This document shows positions 1 to 8,221 of a stretch of DNA of 64,000 nucleotides, in pieces. The translations under genes were made by a program, and so were the position numbers. Source of the DNA: Ischnura elegans (lineage: Eukaryota > Arthropoda > Insecta > Odonata > Coenagrionidae); NCBI RefSeq assembly GCF_921293095.1, contig NC_060251.1:98628566-98692565 (forward strand), written 5' to 3'. The notes beneath the pieces were generated by a model. It searched no databases. It saw nothing but the letters and a program-made list of their open reading frames with translations, and was not told the DNA's origin. The stretch's first letter is position 1; the number at the start of each line of letters is the position of its first letter.

Positions 1-720
1 GGGACTCGAGTGCTTATATACCTTGCACTCTGTGTCAGGGAGAATTTTTCCTCTTCCACCGCTATTTCTGTAATCGCCTCGATGCGTTGGTCGCGGAGAG
101 AAGGAGAGAGAAAGTTTTTAAAACATGTGGGAATTTTCCGAAATACGACGTTGGATGTGTCCTTTCCAGTGTTTACGGAGAAACGAGTGGGGAGAGGCAT
201 AAGGGAAGGAGGGTTGCTTCGGGGCAAAACACGTCATAGAGCAGGACCAATAGTCATCACCAAGGTCCGGCATTGGCTTCCGTCCTTCATTATCCAGTCG
301 AAATGCAGTTTTGCCGGAAATTTTTCGGGGTAGTTTTGAGTTCTTCCTCTGATAATGATGTTTTTTTTGGGGTGGGCATAACGATGAATCTGAGGTTTTT
401 TTAACAGAATTTAGCCTTGCAAGATTACAAAAATGGCCAATAGTTGTTAATTTTTTTGGTATTTCTCCATTTAATATGACTAAATCGTCTTTTCACAAAT
501 AAATTCTCTGCTCGAATGCTTAAAATTTCCTAAAATCAGTTCGAAAATCGATGCATGATTTTTCTTCGAAAAATGGTTTTATATCTGGCGCCATTGCTTA
601 TGTATGCACGAAGTCATCGAAGTAAAAAAAAACATAGGTGACAGAGAATGTTAAAAATATAAACCAATTATTTTAGATTTAATATTACAGCTAGATTAGA
701 AGATAAAGAAACAGAAGATA
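1..720. other. No gene recognised
   Basis: There is a 107-codon open frame at 10-333 on the + strand, but its translation has no domain or family resemblance and it overlaps no splice-like structure. From 340 onward the DNA is AT-rich with stops in all frames. I see no RNA gene or terminal repeat here. Confidence 0.4.
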
Positions 721-726
721 TGAGTA

Positions 727-946
727 ACTTGTATGATAGGTGCCACGATGTGGTGGAAATTATAAATATTAGTTAAAGAAGACATTGCAATATTTTCTCT
801 GATTTTATATTTGTAATACGCGTTTCGTTGCTACAACAAAGAAAATGCACTTGAAAATTCTGTGATAACAACGAAACGCGTCGTACAAAAATTAATTCGG
901 AGGAAATATTGCAATACCTTTCGAAAACTTGGATGATACGAGAGCG
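727..946. repeat. Foldback element, family A, copy 1
   Basis: The two halves are imperfect inverted repeats. The outer part reads ACTTGTATGATAGG on the left, with its complement near 930-945. The next block, ACATTGCAATATTTT, is mirrored by AAATATTGCAAT, and the centre is a hairpin of CGCGTTTCGTTG and CAACGAAACGCG. Diverged copies with the same order of blocks lie at about 7830-8048 and 55282-55652. No coding capacity is visible. This looks like a non-autonomous foldback or MITE; the parent superfamily is unknown. Confidence 0.65.
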
Positions 947-1084
947 GTTTTTTTTCAACCTCTAATAACCCATCAAAATCATCGTACAAGCAACAGGCGA
1001 ATACTCCGCGAATATGGGAAACTGCACTTTATCTGCACCACACGTTCAGGCCATTTCCGACCGTTCAGTGGTTAGTTTAAGTTT

Positions 1085-1220
1085 AGTGGTAATCTCATTG
1101 ACTATACTGCCTCAATTGATTATTCCGCCAAGTGAGTACTGCGGAGGGACTGCCAGAAAACTCGCCGAATGGCTTCAGCATCGACATGTCTTCACATTTG
1201 TGCCGATAAAAGAGAATTTT
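1085..1220 (+). repeat. Interspersed repeat unit, copy 1
   Basis: This ~135-bp segment recurs at 2004-2136 in the same orientation with high identity; both run from a CATTRACTA-type block to AAAGAGAATTTT. The left copy directly abuts the mariner relic at 1225. It could be the edge of a larger mobile element, and no function is visible. Confidence 0.7.
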
Positions 1221-1224
1221 TGAG

Positions 1225-1640
1225 CCAATGCAGCTGCTCAGTGTAAAACATTACGCCATTCAAAACAAAATAACACACATGGTGACTTCTGGATGTGCTC
1301 TGATCCATGACAATGCCCGTCATCTCAACGTTGACGCAGCCCTTGAGCAATTTCAATGGGACATTTTTGATCACCCGCCGTGCAATGTCGAACTATTGCC
1401 GTGTGACTTCCATCTTTGCGCTGAAACGAAGATTTAGCTTTGAGGGCTTTTCAAACGGCCGATGAACTTCAGGGCAAAGGCAAAATTCATCTAAAGTCAT
1501 CGGCGGCAACATCTTATGAAGAATGTATAGCAAAGTCCGTCCACAGGCATGACCAATCGCCGAGGCGATTATGTCGAAAGGATACCACAAGTGTGTCAAT
1601 ATTTAGCTATGAAATTATTTTACAATCAATCACTTCGTCT
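1225..1640 (+). pseudogene. mariner-type transposase relic (C-terminal half)
   Basis: Three short frames on the + strand successively match the C-terminal half of mariner transposases. The first (from 1228) has the HDNAR motif and then a DHPP...L.P.DFHL stretch, the region that carries the later catalytic aspartates of the D,D34D triad. The second (from 1440) resembles the conserved FQT.DELQ segment and the following SSAATSYEECI block. The third (from 1549) matches the GDYVE motif near the C terminus. Changing frame between these blocks shows at least two frameshifts, so this is an old, dead copy. The N-terminal half was not found next to it. Terminal inverted repeats are not evident. Confidence 0.8.
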
Positions 1641-2003
1641 TCTGTTCATGAGCCATCGGGGCCAGAAAAAAAACGGCCCTCGCACTTACGCCATGAATTT
1701 ATGGAAGCAGCCTCCAGACATCAGCTTCGTGGGAGATTTGCGGATTGCTTATACTGATATTTTGTTGTCAATTTGCGCAAATCGGAAAAGCATTCGAATT
1801 TCATTGAGTCAGCTATATATTTCGTCTGTATAACTTTGAAAGCAAAATTCGTCGTTCCTTTTTGCCATAAATATAGGAACATCCAAAAATGGATCACCAG
1901 AGGATTGTTGCCGCTAAGTTAGTACTCCCCTCAGTAGACGTACTCAGTAAAGTAGTCGCCACCGGGGAAAAATTTTGGGGGGGGGTCTGAAGCTGAATCA
2001 ATG

Positions 2004-2136
2004 AAATTTCATTAACTACTCTGCCTCAATTGATTATTCCGCCGAGTGTGTACTGCGGAGGGATAGCCAGAAAAATCGCCGAATGGCTTCAGCATCGACA
2101 TGTCTTCACCTTTATGCCGATAAAAGAGAATTTTAT
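2004..2136 (+). repeat. Interspersed repeat unit, copy 2
   Basis: Direct repeat of 1085-1220. The stretch of bases from CCTCAATTGATTATTCC to AAAGAGAATTTT is kept with only scattered substitutions. The flanks differ, so the unit and not the neighbourhood is repeated. Confidence 0.7.
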
Positions 2137-2139
2137 TCC

Positions 2140-3540
2140 ACTGGTCACGCTCCTGTATGTAAGTGAAGTACAGATAATAATTCATAAATACTCACAGTGT
2201 AAGAATAAATAATTACTAAGAATTACTCGAAAAATATCTTATCTTCGCCCAACTGAGCCCATAATTTATCGATGGGATTTATTAAAGACAAAAATGATTT
2301 TTTTATCGATAAACAGAAAAAAATCAGCGGTCAGGAAGGCATTTTTCAGTAATACACAGTCAGCATAGTTAGATATCTTGCCTGGATTTGGGGAATCCTG
2401 GTTTGAACTCTGATTAAGGCAAATTATTTATCCCCTTTGTAATCGTTGCATCTGAACTTCTTATTAATGCCCATCATAACAAATTAATGAGATAGATCGA
2501 AAGGCCTGCGATAGATGATCAGCTTACAAACTTCCCTTCACAATAAAACACAATTTTGAACTGCTTTTTTTGTTTAATCTTAACCGACCCGGGTTATGGC
2601 ACATCAGTGCCATACATTTACAAATTCGTTTTATTTATTATTAAGAACAACAGCTTCCATTAATTATCTCCCGTGACGATTTCTACTATTGTTTATTTTC
2701 AGGTTGATATTTTCTTTAAGTTTATGTAAAATGAAAAGCAATGATAACTTTCCATGTATTTTCTAGCGACAAAAATACTGGCCACAGTCACAACAATAAA
2801 GGCATTATTATAGAGGCTTGACAGCATATTGATGATAGCGCTCGGCTCTAAAATATGATCGGGTTTTAAGTTAATCAAATTCTTCATCATAGGGTTTTTT
2901 AAACTTCACAAATTACTTTTAAAAGTTCTAATCTGAATTTATTCCAGTAAAAAGTTTGTTTTTATACGCATTTTCTTAACTTGCTTCATCTCTCTGCTTG
3001 TGTATTTCATCGATAGAATCTTATAATTGATTTTTTGCCCAATTACCATTGTCTGATCGGCTTGAAATTTTTCCCATTAGCTTCTTTTTGGTGACAATGC
3101 AATGTTCAATAATAATCATTAACTTGAATTTTTGTTCCATTTTTCTCTAATTAATTAACTATAATCATTTTGAAAAATAGTTTAAAAATTTCTAAATAGA
3201 TGATGTTAGTTATAAATTCTTTTGCAGAAATGTCCTTAACAGCTGTGGTTTAATCGACTTAATAATTCACCACTAAAAGGTCGAAAATAGAATTTAAAAA
3301 ACTTTCTTATATTCCTTCTATCTTAATCATCAATCTGGCTCTTCTGCACTCGTTTATAATAAGCCTTATCAGCAACCACACTTTATTTTCCGAGTGATGA
3401 AATGCGTATTTTTTAATTAATTTTACATTTTTTTTAATTCGTGCTTTTTTATCTTATATTTATTTATATATAGCAAATATATAGCAACGAAAGAAATCTC
3501 TATGCAGGGCTGAGTGAACGACGTGATGCCATCTTCCCTT
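2140..3540. other. No gene recognised
   Basis: AT-rich sequence with frequent stops. The longest open frame (2699-2890, - strand) has no recognisable similarity and no supporting splice sites. Confidence 0.4.
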
Positions 3541-3544
3541 AAAA

Positions 3545-3816
3545 TACGAGGTGAGTTGAATAAGTAATGCAGCACACTTTTTTTCACGGCCCTTTTTGAC
3601 TGAAAAAACTTGGTATATCTTGTGGAACATATTCAAACATTCTCGCTTTGTATCATGTAATTGTATAGACTTCCGATACGTGACCGCGCTACAAGGAGCT
3701 GTTACTATGGCATCTGTAACCGAGGTGCATTCCAAGCAACGGGCAGTGATCGAGTTTTTTTTTCAGAAAACCAGGGCATCTCACATATTCATAGGCGCTT
3801 GCAGCATATCTACAGT
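3545..3816 (+). pseudogene. mariner-like transposase 5' fragment, interrupted by a MITE
   Basis: An ATG at 3707 opens a short frame reading MASVTEVHSKQRAVIEFF, like the extreme N terminus of mariner transposases, where an HTH begins around KQRAVIEF. After a run of T the match moves to another frame (ISHIHRRLQHIYS), which fits the HRRL...VY end of the first HTH. A hAT-type MITE begins at 3817, flanked by TCTACAGT and TCCACAGT. The sequence after it (4412 onward) does not clearly resume the transposase. The upstream ~160 bp may be the element's leader. Confidence 0.55.
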
Positions 3817-4411
3817 CAGTGGCGCAGCGAGGGGGGGTTTGGGGGATAACCCCCCCTCCCCAGAGCTCAGAGGAAATTTTTATTTATTTTTTAATATTTA
3901 ATTTAAAAAAAAGTTTAATTAATTTTACATAATTGGATTGATATTACTGGCAGTGTGGCGTAACCAGGAATTTCGTTCGGGGGAGTGGTCCAAAATCAGG
4001 GGGGGAAATTTTTAAAAAACAGGATACTAAGTAGAGGGTTTAAACTAATTTTAACACTTTTCATGATCAAAAAAACTTCATTTATTAAAAAATATATTTG
4101 TAAATTCATGAGTCTCCGACATTTTGTTTTCTTTTATGAAATAAAAATATTGTTTTTATATTTCGAGAGGGGGTCCGAAACCTCTTGAACCTCCGGACCC
4201 CCCTTGGCTACACCACTGTACTGGCAGAACGGTGTAAATATTACTGCAAAATCCTCCATAAAGCAGCAAAACTCCCCATTTACGTTAAATTTTTTTCTGG
4301 GGGAGGGCCCCCGCACCTGCCGCTTACCCTGGTGCGTATAACATCCCCTTTAGACCCCCCCGTTTTAGTTGCGCCTGAAACCTCCCCACCCTTAATTCCT
4401 AGCTGCCCCTG
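3817..4411 (+). mobile_element. hAT-type MITE, family G, copy A (contains a nested MITE)
   Basis: Starts CAGTGGCGCAGCGAGGGGGG and ends with the related complement ...CTGCCCCTG. The flanking 8-bp repeats are TCTACAGT (3809-3816) and TCCACAGT (4412-4419), 7 of 8 identical. Without the nested insert at 3953-4218 the element is about 320 bp, like its relatives at 6517, 17507, 23157 and 27139. CAGKGG termini with 8-bp duplications are the hAT pattern. It has no coding capacity. Confidence 0.88.
3953..4218 (+). mobile_element. Second MITE nested in family G copy A
   Basis: Inverted ends (GTGTGGCGTAACC on the left, complement of CAGTGGTGTAGCC on the right) enclose ~266 bp without an open frame. A perfect 8-bp duplication, TACTGGCA, flanks it at 3945-3952 and 4219-4226. 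It is hAT-type by its 8-bp duplication and must be younger than the host MITE. Confidence 0.88.
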
Positions 4412-4980
4412 TCCACAGTGACCTGGTAGAGGACAAAAACACGGTTGTCGTTGTTGAAAATTCGTTGGGAAACGCGCAACTCATCATCGCCGCTACGGGA
4501 ATGATGGAGAAGTTACTGATACAGTAAGGCGTTGGCTCAGACCTCGACCAGGGGAATGGTAACGTGCAGGCATACAGGCCCATCCTTCGAGGTGGCGTCG
4601 AGTGGTTGCAATGAATGGAGATTACGTCGAAAAATAATGTTGCGCATTGGAAATTTAGCATAGAAAAACAACAGATTTACTCAGCAATAGCGAAGACAAT
4701 CTGCCCGAAAGCATCCACGAATGAGTATACGAGGTGAAGTGTGTTTGCGGTCAGGCATACAGTGGAAACGAGACTCCAGGGTGGGCTCGCAAGATTACAC
4801 TCCTGGGGCAGGGACTGTAAGCGCGAGCTTTTCTCCTCTGCACCCAGAAGGGGAAGGACGGGAGGGAACAAGGGAGGAGGCGCCGCCGCGATAGGAGCCC
4901 GACGACGCCTCCTGGGAGGGGATAGGGAAGGAAGGGAAGGGACGAGGAATCCCGCACCGTCACAAAGGCGGGCGGGTCCA
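4412..4980. other. No gene recognised
   Basis: Moderately GC-rich. Overlapping open frames on both strands (4741-5127 +, 4751-4981 -) have arginine- and glycine-rich or low-complexity translations that look like composition effects. Part may be the remains of the mariner relic split by the MITE at 3817, but I cannot align it. Confidence 0.3.
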
Positions 4981-4981
4981 A

Positions 4982-5160
4982 CTATTATTATTATTATTAT
5001 TCTTTATTCCACAAGATTTACTTGGAGGTCTGCCAGCGTCGGGCCTTGCCAAGACGCTGCCTCAAGTTACAATTCATTTAAAAACAATCTAACTGTTCTA
5101 CATGTATCCAGTATTACAGATTTTTGAATGTAATATATTGTGTTTCTTTTAATTTTTAAT
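4982..5160 (-). mobile_element. LINE 3' end with TAA-repeat tail
   Basis: On the - strand a ~160-bp 3' UTR-like segment ends in GGAATAAAGAATAATAATAATAATAG, an AATAAA-like signal followed by a short TAA microsatellite. Comparable tails close the LINE copies ending at 5640 (-) and 19005 (+). No reverse-transcriptase codons remain, so this is a severely 5'-truncated copy. Confidence 0.5.
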
Positions 5161-5199
5161 TGTTCAATTCCAAAATTGAGTGATGAATGTATTATTCCT

Positions 5200-5640
5200 G
5201 TTGATGAGATTACTATGGGGATGATGGTGACCACGTCCTGTTTCCAGATAGTTTTTATTTGCCTTGCGAGGTCTTGATATTTTTGTTTTTATTATTATTA
5301 TTATTATTATTATCATTATTATTTTCCTTTTTCCCTCTTGCTATCTTACAAGGATTGTTCACAGTGAACGGACCAAGTCAAGTTCAACTGTGTTTTGATA
5401 TTACTTCCGTTATTATTCTATTGAAAGGAACCGTCGGACAATATGACAGGTGTCCAGGATGACTGATTTTTGTACTTTTGGTAGAGTTTTCTCAAAGTTT
5501 AGCTTTTTTAGCTGGTGTAGAACTTCGCACGGTGTGATTCCTGTTGTTATTATCATTATTGGGCATATATCTACTGACTGCATCTTCCACAAGGCTTTGA
5601 TCTCTGCTGCAAGTTCTGTATATTTGTTAATTTTTGTTGT
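5200..5640. repeat. TTA/ATT microsatellite-bearing spacer
   Basis: Contains a (TTA)n run at about 5288-5330. Open frames on both strands here are low complexity and not credible as genes. The run may be the tail of another truncated LINE. Confidence 0.4.
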
Positions 5641-6165
5641 TATTATTATTATTATATTTATTATTATTATATTGTACAAGTTACAAGTAGGCTATTTGCC
5701 AGGTGGTAACAGTTTATACAAAAGAAATAAAAACAAAAATATTGTAAATGAAAAATACATCGCCAAAATGAAACTAGATAGTGAATATTTAAAATTCAAT
5801 GATATTCATTTTCCAATATAAATCTTTTACACCTCTTCTTGAAAATCCTTACGTTGTTAGGGTAGGGCTTAAACAGTTCTGCAGGAAGTCTATTCCATTC
5901 CGTAATCGTCCTGTTGAGGTACGAGAATTTCTTTACGTTTGTCCTTTGTGGCCGGCATTTCATCTTGTATTGGTGATCATTCCTACCAATATAGCTGGGG
6001 TATTCAATCTTCTTCCGTGGTTCCCCCCATGCCTTTTCCCCTTTAAGTGTGCGGAAGAGTGCGCAAAGCCTGTTTATTTTTCTTCTCCGTTCTAGTGTGT
6101 CCCATCCCAGTACTTTCAGCATTTTACTGACACTTTCGGTCTTTTTGTGTTTCACCATTACGTAC
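5640..6165 (-). mobile_element. LINE ORF2 C-terminal fragment and 3' UTR
   Basis: A 120-codon frame (6158 to 5796, - strand) matches the tail of CR1/jockey-like reverse transcriptases. It has an LGWDTLERRR block, then NVKKFSYLNRTITEWNRLP, the familiar R....FS...R....WN.LP ending, then a short basic tail and a stop. Downstream on the same strand a ~120-bp UTR ends in (ATA)n/(TAA)n at 5640-5675. The copy is 5'-truncated near 6165, where Penelope-like sequence starts. The reading frame is still open, which suggests moderate age. Confidence 0.8.
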
Positions 6166-6199
6166 CTTAACCATTAGCGAAACCAAGCATACGCAATTA

Positions 6200-6950
6200 A
6201 TGTACCAGCGAATTTAGTGCATTTTTCCTATGAGGAAGAAAAATCCATCGATCAAATCGATAGATGGTCAGGTATACATTGTCCAAACGTCTAGAGCTCT
6301 TAGATTCCGCCTTGAAGAGCACCGGAGAGCCATTAAAAACAGGCAGTTTCGTACCTCAGCCATCGCCGAACACACATGGAGCGGACCGAAACACAATGTG
6401 AATGTGGGAGAAGCAAGATTGACAACAAAAGAAAGACGCTATTATCCGTGAATCGTCAGAGAAGCCATCGAAATAAAGAAAAACCCAAATAATTTCAATA
6501 GAGACGATAGCTACACCAGGGGCGCAGCTAGGAATCAAGGCTGGGGGGGGGGGGGGGTTTAGGCGCAACTAATACTTACGGGTGTGGGGGTATTGCATAC
6601 CCACCAGGGTAAGTAGGAGTTGCGGGGGCCCTCCTCCAGAAAATTTTAAGATTAATGGTTCAAAATGACTAGTTTTACCGCTTTATGAGAGACATTTGAT
6701 TAATTCTAGCACTATTTTATAAGTAATACTAATCCATTAAGTAAAATGGATTTAACTTAAAAATTTCTCCGAGCTCTGGGGGGGGGGGGTTTTATCCCCC
6801 AAACCCAAACCCCCCCCCCCCCTCGCTGCGACACTGGGCTACACACTGTCCAGCTGTTGGAAACGAATTTTCAGCGAAAACAAGAAAGCGCAACAAAAAG
6901 AACCGGCCCCCGGCTGAAGGAAAGGTATACAAGGAAATCACCAACTATAT
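6200..6950 (+). mobile_element. Penelope-like element fragment (GIY-YIG endonuclease region)
   Basis: The + strand frame from 6230 carries GQVYIVQTSRALRFRLEEH, then AIAEHTW and REAIEIKKNPNNFNRDD. This is the order of motifs seen in the GIY-YIG endonuclease domain of Penelope-like retroelements (VYIGQT.R....RL.EH, A.AEH, EA.EI...NFNRD). The copy is degraded, and a family G MITE is inserted at 6517-6836; the sequence after it (TLSSCWKRIF) continues the C-terminal end of the domain. The reverse-transcriptase part is absent. Confidence 0.78.
6517..6836 (-). mobile_element. hAT-type MITE, family G, copy B
   Basis: Reads CAGGGGCGCAGCTAGG on the left and CTCGCTGCGACACTG on the right, the reverse orientation of copies A and C. 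Flanks are AGCTACAC (6509-6516) and GGCTACAC (6837-6844), 7 of 8 identical. The subterminal region has long G and C runs. It interrupts the Penelope-like endonuclease fragment. Confidence 0.88.
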
Positions 6951-6999
6951 CCTACACTTCGGACCTGAAGTGACTTAGTTTACGAAATAATAGATAATA

Positions 7000-7654
7000 G
7001 GGTAGTTTCCTTCATCAAAGAAAACGAAAGTCATTGATTGCGATTCGTTACCCACCATTACTGTATTCATAATATACAAATTATTTCGTTTTAGAAATAT
7101 CGGTTTAGACGAATGGCAATGGTCCATTTTTATCCTCATTTGAAAAGGGCCAGATTGGTGCCCATGCGATGCCACTCCACGTGACGTCACAGGGACCTAG
7201 TTTGTACACGAGAGGATAGGAGTTTTACATCGTCTGAGATTACCAATGCATGCATGAGGTACTGAGCTCAGGGAAACATGTCTTAATAATCACCTATTAA
7301 AACTAAGGTCGGAAAGTTTTCTTCATTTGATAAAGTATTAATAATCCTTATTTAAGCCAAGCGCTACCAGCTAGCATGGTACTCAGCTACCTGCTAGCAT
7401 CCTGCGTCGTATCAGCGCTCAGAGCCTCGCCACAAGGTCACCTCACTTGCGGCAGCGGGAAGCAGAACGACGTCACGCGGAGTTTTCCCAGCATTCATAC
7501 TTAGCCGTCTCGTTTTCGCGCGCTTGAAAATTTTCACTTTTCATTTAATCGCTAAAAATAGATATCGTCATTTAAAAATCTAAAAGCGTGCAATGCGTAC
7601 TCCAAGAGTAATAATATTTCGATTTAGGCAATAAAAAATATTAGGAAACCACCG
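7000..7654 (+). mobile_element. TA-flanked MITE, family T, copy 1
   Basis: Begins GGGTAGTTTCCTTCATC and ends in GGAAACCACCG, with TA on both sides (6998-6999, 7655-7656). The TA target and short GGGTRGTTTCC inverted ends suggest a Tc1/mariner-type non-autonomous element. Copies lie at 11959-12586 (+) and 24009-24667 (-). A TGACGTCA palindrome lies inside at 7182-7189 and a direct pair of CTAGCA-rich blocks near 7370-7400. No transposase codons are seen. Confidence 0.82.
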
Positions 7655-7829
7655 TATTTTACCTATTGTTTTAAGTGTTAAAATTTTATTCTTTACCAAA
7701 AATCTACAACCCATGTCATCTTGTAAACAATGACATCATTGCCTAGAGTAAACATTATCTTTTGTTTAAAAGGTGAAATTTAGTGTGATTTAAACAAGAT
7801 ATATGCATTTAAACGCAAAAACAGATAAT

Positions 7830-8048
7830 TATTGAGGATCAGTTAAATGAGACATTGCAATATATCTTGAGACTTTAGTTTTACAAGGCGCGTTTCGTAG
7901 CTAAAAAAAACATTTTGAACTTGAAAATGTTGTTGTATCAACGAAACGCGACGTGCTAAAACGTATTCGTGAGAATATTGCGATATCGTATATAACTAAT
8001 GTAAATAACTTCTACATCATCGTACCACATGTCATAAAAGATGATTAT
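7830..8048. repeat. Foldback element, family A, copy 2
   Basis: Shares with 727-946 the order GACATTGCAATAT, then GCGCGTTTCGT, spacer, CAACGAAACGCG, then ATATTGCGATA. The outer arm is TTCTACATCATCGTACCACATG, here kept on the right side only as a good match. The core hairpin is intact; the outer left arm is eroded. Confidence 0.6.
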
Positions 8049-8221
8049 AAGGGAGTTAGATTGCAAGTGGACCTGTTTGGTCTCGATAAGGCCTCAAGAG
8101 GTCTAGATTTGGTAATCACGTCTACCCAATTTCTTATGCCTGAGATATGATAAAAATTTAAAGTAGCGGAATTGAAGCGTAATTTTGTGTGACAGGCTCA
8201 GGTTCAAATCCCAGCACGGCG

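Noticed and set aside
10-333. 107-codon open frame at the window edge
   Set aside because: Translation shows no family features, and the start lies at the edge, so neither end can be supported.
4741-5127. 128-codon open frame, Arg/Gly-rich
   Set aside because: Open frames overlap on both strands in a GC-rich patch and the frame runs into a LINE tail; composition explains it.
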